Below are positions 7,418-16,900 of a stretch of 38,377 nucleotides of DNA, piece by piece. The stretch spans positions 1 to 38,377 of the forward strand of contig JAJYCL010000010.1 in assembly GCA_021778415.1 (NCBI GenBank), given 5' to 3'. A program made the position numbers and the translations under genes. Numbering within the stretch: the stretch's first letter is position 1; the number at the start of each line of letters is the position of its first letter. The stretch is from a bacterium. Its GTDB lineage: Bacteria > Vulcanimicrobiota > Vulcanimicrobiia > Vulcanimicrobiales > Vulcanimicrobiaceae. The notes under the pieces were generated by a model. The model did no database searches, was not told the DNA's origin, and saw nothing but the letters and a program-made list of their open reading frames with translations.

Positions 7418-8560
7418 ATGTTGCAGCTACGTCGAAAATCCAACGCGATTTTCTTGCAGAATAAAACTGGCAAGAGCGATGCAAAATCAGTGTGGATCGG
7501 TGGAGATCACCCGGTCGCCGTTCAATCGATGACAACCACCGATACCGCCGACGCCGATGCTACGCTTGAGCAAATTTACGCTTTAGCGATGGAAGGCTGC
7601 GAAGTTGTTCGCGTTACCGTCAAAGATCCGCCCGATGCCGCAGGCTTACCCGCAATCGTGCATCGCTCGCCGGTGCCGATTGTCGCCGATATTCATTTCG
7701 ATCATAAGATGGCGCTGGCTGCCATTGAAGCCGGTGTCGCAAAATTACGCTTGAATCCGGGCAATATTCGCGATCCCAAAAAAGTCGGCGAAGTTGTTTT
7801 GGCGGCGAAAGCGCGCGAGATTCCGATTCGTGTCGGTGTGAACATGGGCTCGTTGGCGCCCGATCTTGAAGAGCGCCTCGGCCATAGTGCCGAAGCGATG
7901 GTCGAATCGGCGTTGCGCCATGTGATGCTCATCGAAGAACACGGCCATACCGATATTGCGATTTCCCTCAAAGCGCACGATGTACGAACAACGGTTGACG
8001 CCTATCGTTTAATGGATGCGCGTTTGCGTGAGCGCAAAACGCCCTATCCGTTTCATCTCGGAATCACCGAGGCCGGAATGTTACGCGACGGCACGGTGAA
8101 ATCGGCAATCGGTCTTGGCATCTTATTATATGAAGGCATCGGCGATACGATTCGCGTTTCGTTGGCCGCCGATCCCATTGAAGAAGTGCCCGTGTGCTGG
8201 TCGATTTTGAAATCGCTCGGATTGCGCGAAAAGGGCTTTGAAATTACGGCATGCCCGTCGTGTGGTCGCGCTGAGATTAGCGTCCTCGAATTGGGTCAAG
8301 CTGTTGAAGCAATTGCCAAGCAGTATACGGCACCGGTGAAGGTCGCCGTCATGGGGTGCGTGGTGAATGGGCCCGGCGAGTCAAAAATGGCCGATGTCGG
8401 CGTTGCCGGTGGAAAAGGCAAAGGGGCAATCTATCGCGCCGGCGAGTTAGTCGGAACGTTTGCCGAGACGGAATTGCTCGGCGCCTTGCGCTTGGAAATC
8501 GAAAAAGTGATTCGCGAAAAATATCCGGCCTACGCACACGAGACCGGCGTTTTGGCATGA
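7418..8560 (+). CDS. ispG: 4-hydroxy-3-methylbut-2-en-1-yl diphosphate synthase (IspG)
   Basis: Iron-sulfur enzyme reducing methylerythritol cyclodiphosphate to HMBPP, the second-last step of the non-mevalonate pathway. The length is 380 residues, the short bacterial form. The N-terminal TIM-barrel part has VADIHFDHKMAL and KLRLNPGNI. The [4Fe-4S] ligands are Cys279 and Cys282 (ACPSCGRAEI) and Cys313 (MGCVVNGPGE), with Glu321 following. It begins six bases after rseP, with AGGAG-like sequence some way upstream. Its stop overlaps the next gene start (ATGA at 8557-8560). Confidence 0.96.
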   Translation: MLQLRRKSNAIFLQNKTGKSDAKSVWIGGDHPVAVQSMTTTDTADADATLEQIYALAMEGCEVVRVTVKDPPDAAGLPAIVHRSPVPIVADIHFDHKMALAAIEAGVAKLRLNPGNIRDPKKVGEVVLAAKAREIPIRVGVNMGSLAPDLEERLGHSAEAMVESALRHVMLIEEHGHTDIAISLKAHDVRTTVDAYRLMDARLRERKTPYPFHLGITEAGMLRDGTVKSAIGLGILLYEGIGDTIRVSLAADPIEEVPVCWSILKSLGLREKGFEITACPSCGRAEISVLELGQAVEAIAKQYTAPVKVAVMGCVVNGPGESKMADVGVAGGKGKGAIYRAGELVGTFAETELLGALRLEIEKVIREKYPAYAHETGVLA

Positions 8561-9018
8561 CGTACCGTGCGCCATCGCTGCGGACGTTCGTGGTAACCGC
8601 AGCGCTTGCGCTTGTCGCCTCGGCGATTTTAATGGTTTCGCGTCCGGTTACGATGCAAGTCAACGGACTACCCGTCATGAGCGACGTTCCTCCGGTCACA
8701 ACGCCGAATGGTAAAACCTACGTTCCGATTAAAGCCTTTGCGCACGCATTAGGCGCGCATGTTCTCGTTCTTCCGAAGCGATCGATTGAACTCGTTCATG
8801 GGGACCAAACGCTTCGTTTGCAGATCGGCAGCTCCGTCGCCGTGCTCGACGGTCATGTCATCCACTTATCTCGCGCGCCATTCATCGTCCGCGCCCGCGC
8901 AATGGTGGCACTGGATACACTCACCAACGCCTTTAACGTCACCGCACATTACGATAGCCAACACGACCGCATAGAAGTCCGCTCCAACGGCATCGTCGCC
9001 CAATCCCCAACTCCATAA
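8557..9018 (+). CDS. Exported protein with copper amine oxidase N-terminal-like domain
   Basis: A 153-residue protein with an N-terminal hydrophobic segment (residues about 9-28, TFVVTAALALVASAILMV) that acts as a signal peptide or membrane anchor. The rest looks like the copper-amine-oxidase N-terminal stalk fold found in many exported proteins: VNGLPVMSDVPPVTTPNGK, then YVPIKAFAHALGA, and a closing beta strand DRIEVRS. This fold is thought to bind partners or cell-wall material and has no copper site of its own. It is the last gene of the chain, coupled to ispG by ATGA, and repeats begin four bases after its stop. Confidence 0.75.
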   Translation: MTYRAPSLRTFVVTAALALVASAILMVSRPVTMQVNGLPVMSDVPPVTTPNGKTYVPIKAFAHALGAHVLVLPKRSIELVHGDQTLRLQIGSSVAVLDGHVIHLSRAPFIVRARAMVALDTLTNAFNVTAHYDSQHDRIEVRSNGIVAQSPTP

Positions 9019-9021
9019 CCC

Positions 9022-9520
9022 GTGTCACCCTCCAGGAGCGCCCAAAGGGCGCGTCTCGAAGGGCCGCACACAAATGTTGCACGCTTCGCGTGCTCCGTCA
9101 TGATGATGCTTCGAGACGCGATGCTGCGCATCGCTCCTCAGCATGACAGAACACCTGTCACCCTGAGGAGCGCACGAAGTGCGCGTCTCGAAGGGCCGCA
9201 CGCAAATGTTGCACGCTTCGCGTGCTCCGTCATGATGATGCTTCGAGACGCGATGCTGCGCATCGCTCCTCAGCATGACAGAACACCTGTCACCCTGAGG
9301 AGCGCCCAAAGGGCGCGTCTCGAAGGGCGCTCGCTCCTCAGCATGACAGAACACCTGTCACCCTGAGGAGCGCCCAAAGGGCGCGTCTCGAAGGGCCGCA
9401 CGCACATGTTGCCCGCTGCGCGTGCTCCGTTGTGATGATGCTTCGAGACGCTCGCTTCGCTCGCTCCTCAGCATGACAGAATCCTCCAGGAGCGCGCGTC
9501 GTGCGCGTCTTGAAGGGGCG
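9022..9520. repeat. Palindromic repeat cluster 2
   Basis: The gap between the end of the long operon and the BNR gene is almost entirely repeat. Full units of about 132 bases start at 9024 and 9157. Each has a CCCT/AGGG arm, a spacer with GCACGC-TTC-GCGTGC, then a reverse TGCT/AGCA arm ending CAGCATGACA. A 68-base deleted unit spans 9289-9356, a fourth full unit starts at 9357, and a partial arm lies near 9484-9516. Inner stems differ: GCGCCC/GGGCGC at 9038-9052 and GCGCAC/GTGCGC at 9170-9184. No gene is seen. Confidence 0.92.
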
Positions 9521-9525
9521 GCGGG

Positions 9526-9564
9526 TGGTCAACGTTTCCGGCGATGTGCTAGGCTACCGACATG
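9526..9564 (+). promoter_or_regulatory. Candidate promoter giving a leaderless BNR-protein mRNA
   Basis: TAGGCT at 9550-9555 fits the TANNNT -10 pattern and ends six bases before the ATG at 9562. TGGTCA at 9526-9531 is a fair -35 with an 18-base spacer. No Shine-Dalgarno-like sequence precedes the ATG. A transcript starting at or next to the start codon would explain this. Confidence 0.45.
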
Positions 9565-10674
9565 AGTAGCATCCGAGTTCTCGTTGGGACGCACAAAGGC
9601 GCGTTTATTCTCACCGCGGATGGCAAGCGCAAAGATTGGAAAGTCGCGGGACCATTTTTTGCTGGGTGGGATATCTACCATATCAAAGGTTCGCCAAGCG
9701 ATCCCAACCGGATCTACGCATCGCAGTCCTCTGCATGGTTTGGGCAGGTTGTGCATCGTTCCGATGATGGCGGGGCAAGTTGGAATGTCGTCGGCAATCA
9801 CTTTGCCTACGACGGTATTCCTGGAACGCATCAATGGTACGACGGCACTCCGCATCCGTGGGAGTTTGCGCGCGTGTGGCATTTTGAACCATCGCCGCAT
9901 CATCGTGATGTTGTCTACGCCGGGGTTGAAGACGCCGCGCTTTTTCGCTCCGATGATGCCGGCGTTACCTGGAATGAATTATCCGGATTGCGCGATCACA
10001 AGACGGGAAGTCAATGGCAGCCCGGAGCCGGCGGCATGTGTTTGCACACGATTCTTCTCGATCCGGGGAATCCGCAGCGCATCTTCACGGCAATTTCCGC
10101 AGCGGGTGCATTTCGCAGCGATGATAGCGGTGGTACGTGGAAGCCTATAAACCGAGGATTGCGTTCTGAGCAGATTCCCGATCAAAATGCAGAAGTAGGG
10201 CATTGTGTGCATCGTTTAGCCATGCATCCGTCGCGACCCAAGGTGCTCTTTATGCAAAAACATTGGGATGTTATGCGAAGCGACGACGAAGGCGAACATT
10301 GGGTCGAAGTGAGCGGAAACCTACCCACGGATTTCGGCTTTCCCATTGACATCGATACGAACCATCCGGATACGGTATTCGTCGTTCCAATCACCAGCGA
10401 TTCGCAGCATTTTCCACCAGAGGGCAAATTGCGTGTCTATCGCAGCCGCGTCGGCGGTAACGAGTGGGAGCCGCTGACCAACGGCCTCCCACAAGAACAT
10501 TGCTACGTGAACGTCTTACGCGATGCAATGGCCGTCGATGCGCTTGATCCATGCGGTGTTTATTTCGGTACGACGGGTGGGCAAGTGTATGTTTCACCGG
10601 ACGGCGGCGATCATTGGGAGGCAATCGTGCGCGATCTCCCGGCAGTATTCTCCGTCGAGGTGCAAACGCTCTAA
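9562..10674 (+). CDS. BNR/Asp-box repeat beta-propeller protein
   Basis: A 370-residue protein of the BNR-repeat (sialidase-like or YCF48-like) beta-propeller type. At least five Asp-box motifs of the form S-x-D-x-G-x-x-W are visible: [32 protein letters not shown] and SPDGGDHW. There is no signal peptide, so it is probably cytoplasmic. Such propellers are often labelled exo-sialidase by similarity alone, but nothing here shows sialidase catalytic residues, so I do not assign an enzyme activity. It is followed directly (zero gap) by a MoaD/ThiS-like gene, which suggests a shared task in sulfur transfer or cofactor assembly. The ATG has no ribosome-binding site; see the leaderless promoter candidate. 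Confidence 0.85.
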   Translation: MSSIRVLVGTHKGAFILTADGKRKDWKVAGPFFAGWDIYHIKGSPSDPNRIYASQSSAWFGQVVHRSDDGGASWNVVGNHFAYDGIPGTHQWYDGTPHPWEFARVWHFEPSPHHRDVVYAGVEDAALFRSDDAGVTWNELSGLRDHKTGSQWQPGAGGMCLHTILLDPGNPQRIFTAISAAGAFRSDDSGGTWKPINRGLRSEQIPDQNAEVGHCVHRLAMHPSRPKVLFMQKHWDVMRSDDEGEHWVEVSGNLPTDFGFPIDIDTNHPDTVFVVPITSDSQHFPPEGKLRVYRSRVGGNEWEPLTNGLPQEHCYVNVLRDAMAVDALDPCGVYFGTTGGQVYVSPDGGDHWEAIVRDLPAVFSVEVQTL

Positions 10675-10974
10675 GTGATTCGCGTCGTCCTGCCCGCGCA
10701 TTTACGGACGTTAGCTGGCGTAGCCGAAAGCGAAATCTGCATCGATGCCCCAGGCGATGCGTCGATCGATAGCCTCATCGGAGCGCTGGAGCTACGCTTT
10801 CCGCAACTTCTCGATACCATTCGCGACAGAACAACCGGGCGACGCCGCCCGTTTGTTCGTTACTTCGCCTGCAGCCGCGATCTCTCGCATGACGATGCAC
10901 GGGACACACTTCCGCACGCGGTTATCGCGGGGGATGAACCCTTTCTCATCGTTGGCGCGATGGCCGGCGGTTAG
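10675..10974 (+). CDS. MoaD/ThiS-family sulfur carrier protein
   Basis: A 99-residue ubiquitin-like protein beginning with GTG right after the TAA of the BNR gene; GAGG around 10656 could serve as ribosome-binding site. The N-terminal strand VIRVVLPAHLRTLAG, the central SIDSLIGALELRFPQL helix and above all the C-terminal AMAGG ending fit MoaD or ThiS, whose terminal Gly-Gly is adenylated and thiocarboxylated. There is no MoaE, ThiG or E1-like partner in the window, so the acceptor is unknown. Coupling to the propeller protein implies that the two work together. Confidence 0.8.
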   Translation: MIRVVLPAHLRTLAGVAESEICIDAPGDASIDSLIGALELRFPQLLDTIRDRTTGRRRPFVRYFACSRDLSHDDARDTLPHAVIAGDEPFLIVGAMAGG

Positions 10975-10978
10975 GCGA

Positions 10979-11404
10979 CTACTGCGTCGTAAAGCTCCCG
11001 AGGGTGATCGATGTCGGGCAGCCTAAGGTACTCGGTGTCACTGCTTGCGTCACCGTGTACGTGGTGGCACTCACAAGAGTCGGCAGAGATGCCACATATG
11101 TGGAACTGCTGTTGGCCACTAATGTTCCGCTTGAAATCTGCGGGCCAACTGCCGTCGCGATGGAAACAGGCGACAACTGGGCCGGTAGCGCACCAAATCC
11201 GCTCGGGACGTTCGTTATCGTGAACACCAACGATTCGCCACGGGTGGGGACGCCCGTCGAACCGTTGGCCGGCGAACTAAGGGCCAGAGCGTAGGTCGGT
11301 GGCGCGCACGTCCGAGTCGTCGGCGTCATCAGTCCCGAGGCCCCTCCGCCGCATCCAACTAAAACGAGAAAAAGAGAGCCGCTCAAGGCTAACGCATATT
11401 TCAT
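10979..11404 (-). CDS. Small Ig-like lipoprotein
   Basis: A 141-residue lipoprotein. The signal peptide MKYALALSGSLFLVLVGC ends in a lipobox with Cys18, followed by a Gly-rich stretch. The mature part is one beta-sandwich-like domain starting SSPANGSTGVPTRGESLVF, which resembles bacterial Ig-like (Big_5/SbsA-type) domains. The ATG at 11404 is chosen over one 27 bases upstream because it gives a compact signal peptide and has AAGGAA about 12 bases ahead. It converges with the MoaD-like gene, with only four bases between their stops. The ligand is unknown. Confidence 0.75.
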   Translation of the reverse strand: MKYALALSGSLFLVLVGCGGGASGLMTPTTRTCAPPTYALALSSPANGSTGVPTRGESLVFTITNVPSGFGALPAQLSPVSIATAVGPQISSGTLVANSSSTYVASLPTLVSATTYTVTQAVTPSTLGCPTSITLGSFTTQ

Positions 11405-11450
11405 GCCGGACCAGTTTCCTTGAGATTTCAAAGCATCCCTTCGCCCCCGT

Positions 11451-11830
11451 CACCCTGAGGAGCGCACGGAGTGCGCGTCTCGAAGGGCCCGCCGTCACCC
11501 TGAGGAGCGCACGCAGTGCGCGTCTCGAAGGGCCGCACGTAAGGTTGCACGCTTCGCGTGCTCCGTTGTGATGATGCTTCGAGACGCGATGCTTCGCATC
11601 GCTCCTCAGCATGACAGCGGCTTGTCACCCTGAGGAGCGCACGCAGTGCGCGTCTCGAAGGGCCCGCCGTCACCCTGAGGAGCGCACGAAGTGCGCGTCT
11701 CGAAGGGCGCATCGCTCCTCATGCTTCGAGACGCGATGCTGCGCTCGCTCCTCATGCTTCGAGACGCGATGCTGCGCATCGCTCCTCATGCTTCGAGACG
11801 CGATGCTTCGCATCGCTCCTCAGCATGACA
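11451..11830. repeat. Palindromic repeat cluster 3
   Basis: Lies between the start of the Ig-like lipoprotein and the stop of the permease, both on the minus strand. It contains two consecutive CCCT/AGGG arms (from 11451 and 11490), the GCACGC-TTC-GCGTGC spacer, a reverse TGCT/AGCA arm, two more CCCT arms (near 11624 and 11668), and then three stacked, partly truncated reverse arms up to 11830. The cluster ends nine bases from the permease stop codon. No gene is seen. Confidence 0.9.
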
Positions 11831-11839
11831 ACGACGGGA

Positions 11840-13387
11840 TTACGGGAGTTCGGTGAGGCCTTCGGGTTCTTCGACCGGGACGATTTGCGCCGGATCGCTG
11901 GTGCGGAATCCGTAGCTAAAGAAGAAGATCAGGCCGAGAATAAGTGCTCCGGCAAACCACACCCAGGTCGTCCGTGAGAGGCCAAAGATCGCAAGAAAAA
12001 GTGAACAGCCGATTCCGAGAAGCGGAAAAAGTGGAACGAATGGCACTTTAAATGTGCGCGGGAGATCGGGATTGCGTTTGCGCAGATAGAGCACGCCGCC
12101 GCACACGACGGTAAATGCGATGAGCGTTCCGATATTGACGAGATTCAATAACTGCGTGAGCGGCACTATCAGCGTGAGAATTGCGACGGCAACACCGGTC
12201 AGCATGGTGGTGTAGACCGGCGTTTGAAATTTTGGATGCACGTAAGCGACAGCGGGCGGCAGCATTTTATCGCGTGCCATCACGTAGAAAATGCGGGTCT
12301 GACCAAGTAATGAGCTCAAGGCAACGGACGTCGTTCCGGCGAGCACCCCGATCGTAATGATCCAGGTGATGAGCGGAAAGTGCAAGGGCGCAAGCGCGGC
12401 AACAAGCGGATCTTTAATCGGGACGGTGCTCCAGGGCATATCGCCGACAAGGACGATCGCCGTCGCGCAATAGATGATTGTACCAATTGCGAGTGCGCCT
12501 ATGACGCCCAAGGGTACGTCGCGTTGCGGTTCCTTGCATTCTTCAGCTGTCGTTGTTGCCGTATCGAAGCCGATATAACTGAAGAAAACGAAAGCACTCA
12601 CGGCGATGATGCCGTAGGGTTGCGCCGATTCGGCTGCGCCGCCGAAGGGTGCGATTGATCCCCAGCCGAGCGGACTAAACTTCGCATTGAAATGCGCAAA
12701 GCTACTAAAATCGAAAACGTTCGAAGCCTTAAACAGCCAGAGCCCAGCGATGACGAAAACAAGCAATGCTGAAATTTTCAAGACGACGAAAACGTTGTTG
12801 GTCGTTGCCGATTCACGAATGCCGAGAGAGAGAATCGCCGAAAGGCCAAGAACGAAGAGCGCACCGACGACGTCATACTGCGAGTGGAAAATATCCCAGC
12901 CGGCAATATTCCACCATGGACCGTGCAAAATGAAATTCGATTGTTGTGCCCAAGCGGGCAAGACAATGCCAACGGATTTGAGCACGTCTTGAAACGCGGC
13001 AGAAAATTGCTGCGCTACCGGTGCCGCTGAAATGCCGTATTCGAAAATCAACGCAAAGCCGATGATCCAGGCAAAGAGTTTGCCCATTGTGGCGTACGCG
13101 TAGGTATACGCGCTTCCGGCGATGGGGACCATTGCCCCAAGCTCGGCGTAGCATAACGCGGCAAAAAATGACGTGAGCCCTGCAAGCAAATACGAGATGA
13201 TGACGGCCGGTCCGGCACCTTTGACGCCCGTGCCGATCGTGGTGAAGATGCCACCTCCGATCATCGTTCCTAAGCCGATGGCAATAAGATCTTTAGCAGT
13301 AAGGACTCGACGTAAAATTTTGCGCGCACTTAAGGCGCGCAACTTTTCGACATCGGTTGTTGCGAAAAGGCGCTGTAGAAATGACAT
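11840..13387 (-). CDS. Cationic amino-acid/APC-family permease
   Basis: A membrane transporter of 515 residues with about 12-14 hydrophobic segments, of the amino acid-polyamine-organocation superfamily and most like the cationic amino-acid transporter (CAT, YfnA-like) group. The first helix carries the substrate-backbone motif GLGTMIGGGIFTTIG. The helix 6 region FFSYIGFDTATTTAEECK and then PQRDVPLGVIGAL are typical of CAT proteins. The N-terminal cytoplasmic segment MSFLQRLFATTDVEKL is also CAT-like. The start is taken at 13387; longer in-frame starts add unrelated sequence. It is divergent from the Nudix gene with 77 bases between. The substrate cannot be read from sequence. Confidence 0.9.
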   Translation of the reverse strand: MSFLQRLFATTDVEKLRALSARKILRRVLTAKDLIAIGLGTMIGGGIFTTIGTGVKGAGPAVIISYLLAGLTSFFAALCYAELGAMVPIAGSAYTYAYATMGKLFAWIIGFALIFEYGISAAPVAQQFSAAFQDVLKSVGIVLPAWAQQSNFILHGPWWNIAGWDIFHSQYDVVGALFVLGLSAILSLGIRESATTNNVFVVLKISALLVFVIAGLWLFKASNVFDFSSFAHFNAKFSPLGWGSIAPFGGAAESAQPYGIIAVSAFVFFSYIGFDTATTTAEECKEPQRDVPLGVIGALAIGTIIYCATAIVLVGDMPWSTVPIKDPLVAALAPLHFPLITWIITIGVLAGTTSVALSSLLGQTRIFYVMARDKMLPPAVAYVHPKFQTPVYTTMLTGVAVAILTLIVPLTQLLNLVNIGTLIAFTVVCGGVLYLRKRNPDLPRTFKVPFVPLFPLLGIGCSLFLAIFGLSRTTWVWFAGALILGLIFFFSYGFRTSDPAQIVPVEEPEGLTELP

Positions 13388-13464
13388 CACCCGCGCGATT
13401 CGCAAAAATTGGCATGCCTCCCCCCTTTCAAGGCCACGCTGCATGGGCGACGAAGCGGGAAAGC

Positions 13465-13989
13465 ATGAGTACCTACCAACGCCTGCGACATCGCGAGATT
13501 TATCGCAACCCGTGGATTGCTGCAGAACTCCATGAGATTCTGCATCCGACAGGAGTCGCAGGCGAGCATTTGCTCGTGGTGCCGCCTCGTGCATCGGGCG
13601 TCCTCGTGCGAGACGGTGCTGCGTACGTCTTCACGACGCAACCGCGATTTGCCGCCGGATGCGACGTGATCGAAATCGTCAAGGGAGGTGCCGATCCGGA
13701 TGAATCGGCCTTGGCCTGCGCGCAGAGGGAGCTTCGCGAAGAACTCGGTTACGTCGCTGCGTCTTGGCAGAGTCTCGGCGAGCTATGGGAGATCCCATCG
13801 ATCGTTTCTCCCGCGGTTGCGCTTTTCGTCGCCTCGGAGGTGACGCGCGTTGGGAACAACCCGGAAGCAAATGAAAGCATTTCCGAAGTGCGCATGACGC
13901 GAGCGCAAGTGATTTCGGCGATGAGAGATGGCACCCTAAACGATGCCATCACCATCGCAGCTTTTGCTCGCGTCGCGCTTTTGGAATGA
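13465..13989 (+). CDS. Nudix hydrolase, ADP-ribose pyrophosphatase-like
   Basis: A 174-residue Nudix protein. The Nudix box is complete, with spacing GX5EX7REXXEEXG: it starts GGADPDE and ends RELREELGY (about residues 76-98). The N-terminal strand part and length are like ADP-ribose or nucleoside-diphosphate-sugar pyrophosphatases. The ATG at 13465 is preferred, with GGGAAAG just upstream; earlier in-frame starts would run into the permease promoter region. The stop lies nine bases from the convergent stop of the large PKD protein. The substrate is inferred from family only. Confidence 0.88.
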   Translation: MSTYQRLRHREIYRNPWIAAELHEILHPTGVAGEHLLVVPPRASGVLVRDGAAYVFTTQPRFAAGCDVIEIVKGGADPDESALACAQRELREELGYVAASWQSLGELWEIPSIVSPAVALFVASEVTRVGNNPEANESISEVRMTRAQVISAMRDGTLNDAITIAAFARVALLE

Positions 13990-13998
13990 AGATCCGCG

Positions 13999-16900
13999 TT
14001 ATGGGCACCCGTATCCGATATTGACATCATGCGGATGAACGCCACCGGTATCAATCTTCAAGCCGAGGCTAAAATACGCGCCGAGTTGTGCATTGCCGAC
14101 TGGTGTCGAGATATTGAACACGCATACGCCGGCTCGCACGTCACCTTGAATGTAGAACGGAGTGGTGTTGAAGGTGAGATCCGCGGCGACCGTTACGCCG
14201 ACGTTATCGATGCCGACGGTTCCACTTAAGTGAGCCCCACCGCCGATTCCAAAATGCGGGCCGGTCACTTCAAAATTAACGGCGGCATTGACGTTCCCGA
14301 CATAGATGTTCAGCGTCGCTCCGGCACTGATATACATTCCGTAGCCGTTTTCCGTGTATCCCGTGTTGGGACACGCATCGACGTGGCCGTTTTTATGATC
14401 CCAAATGCACAGTTGCCCATTTGCTCCAAGGACGGAGATTCCTAAAATCGGGATTCCCGTGACCGATGCGGAAATGTCCCAGGCTGTCGGATTGTGATAG
14501 AACTCGCCGGATAACGACATTCCCGGATTTGTTGGGAACAGCGGATTGCCCTGAAGATTTCCTTGGAGAAAAAACGCAAAGCCATTGGAATCGAACGCGA
14601 GCCCAGCGGCGCCATTGACATTTCCCGCCGCGCTTAACCCAACGACGGCGCTCGCACCGATGCACCACCCTTGGGAGCATTGCGTATTCCAACCGTACCC
14701 GTTGGTCAAGATACCGAGTGCTTGATTCGAAGAAAAATTTGGATTTGACGCGAGATCACTCAGATTGCTGTGATACACAACAAGCGCCGATCCGCTCACC
14801 ACGGAGAGATTCAGATTTGCGCCAAACGCAAGTTCATTGAGCGCGCCGGTTTGCCGACTAAAGACCGCTAGGCCGCCGATGGTGGTGAGCCCGAGGCTCC
14901 CCTGGTTCTTCGACGTATCGGGTGGCGACTGGCCGTCTGCTCCTTGATCTTGGCTTTGCCCGATACTCGTTCCGATATCGATGCGTTCCGTCGTAGCGTC
15001 AAAGCGCAGGGCTGCATTGACATTGATGAGATTATCCGCAGTGGCAAAATTACCGAATCCTTGCCACACATTATTGTTGTATGACACCGTGAATTGAAAC
15101 GGCATACCTGCGACGCGCTGCGTGAGATTAAACGAGAAGCCATGCGGCGGTGCGAACGTTCCACCGTTTTGCAGGAGCGTGACATTATTGCTTCCATTTG
15201 ACGGCGGAGCCCAACCGGGCATTGCTTCGTTTCCTCCGACGCCAAGGGGAATCGATGTGTCGGCGAGATCGTCGAACATTCCCGATCCAAAATGTCGGTG
15301 GCGATGTGGCGGCGGCGCGTTCGCTAATTGCGCCGCAGCGGCTTGTGAGTGAGGCAGCACGATCGTCGTGACATTGATATCCAGCCCGGAAAATGTCCGA
15401 GTCGGAGTATTCGAAACGGTGAGCGCGTCGTTGTCGATGGTCCCGTCGCTGCGAATCGCCCCGGTAATGGGATAACTTCCGGTTCCGGCATTGGTGAAGG
15501 TGCCGGAAATCGGAAGGGAACCATTCGTGGGTGCGGTCGCTGCAGCGAGTTGAACGCTCGCATCCCAACCTTGAAGAGGAATTGTCGGGTTGTTGCACAC
15601 GCACACCGAGAGCGGATTGCCGTTTGCATCAATGGTATTTGCTACAGCGGACACCGTTGCATTGACCGGTGCCGGTATCGCAAGCGATCCGGCGACATGG
15701 GCCGCCACGGGCACATTCTGGGCAATGAGAACGCTTTCACGGGAGACGGCGTAGGAGAATCCGCTAACGGAAATCGAGGCGCCACCTGAGAGTAAACTGT
15801 TGAGCGCAATCTGCCCGAAGTATCCGTCGTTTCCATAAAACAGAAATCCGTACGCCGATGCTTGCCCGCCAATACTATGAATGTAATGACGGCCGGCTCC
15901 GAATGTTTCGCCATCCGCATAGGTACCGGCGGTAATATACAATCCGCTATCCAAAACGTCGGAGGGCTCGCCGGTCCCATAGCTTCCACCGCCGTGTTGT
16001 TGGATCGAGCTATCGAAGGACACTTGCGGCCCTTGCGCACCGGAATTCAAGGAGTTCCAGAATGGATCTTGCGTTCTCAATTGGGTGGTGAGATATTCCA
16101 CGCCCCAAGAGAGGCCGCTCACTTGCCCGTTTAAGGCAAGATAGCCGCCGCTAGGCGTAACCACGGCGCCGCCGATCGTCGTCGCATTCATTCCGGCGAT
16201 CGGTGCGAACATCGAACCATCCGCATTTTGCGTTCCGGAAAACGAACCGCTAAGATTCGATGAAGTCGATCCGTTGTTGCCGAAGCGGCCTCGATTCATC
16301 GCCACTTGCTGTGTATTAAATGCGAGAACTCCGCCGGGATGGAAATGCCCGGTGCCGGAGTTGGAAAGCGTTGCTGCTGTTGCAAATTGCCCCGCGTACG
16401 TTCCTCCGGTAAGGGCATCGTTTGCAATCGTCGATGAGCATTGGTGACACGTGAGGATCAGTCCGTTTGTCGGCGTCAAGAGTTGTGTGCCATCGGCAAA
16501 GGTAATCGTCGCATTGACATTGCCATTGGGAAGCCAATCTTGTATCGGAGTTGTTGCAACAGCGTTACTCCACGGTCCGCTGTAGCCGACAATAGCCGAC
16601 ACGAATGGATCGTAGGCGACGGCGACACCGGGAAAATGAATATTGGGCGACGCATCGCTTGCGCCGAAGCGAAATTGCAACGTATCGGTTGCCGTCGGTT
16701 CATCGTTGAATGTCGATGGAGAGGGGCATCCATTGAGTCCGATACAGAGGGGCCCAACGGCATTTCCCGGGAGATCGTCATCAAAATGTCCGCTCTCATC
16801 GATGGTTGTCGTTGGGAGGCTCAGGACGCGCGCTAATTGCGTGCTGATGACGCAATAGGAGAGTGCTTCGAGTTCGCCGATCGAGGGAGTCGTCGAACGA

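Noticed and set aside
9019-9561. CRISPR array
   Set aside because: The units are long inverted repeats with no unique spacers of constant length and no cas genes nearby.
9562-10674. Sialidase activity for the BNR protein
   Set aside because: Asp-boxes are structural; no sialidase catalytic arginine triad or FRIP motif could be identified, and no signal peptide is present.
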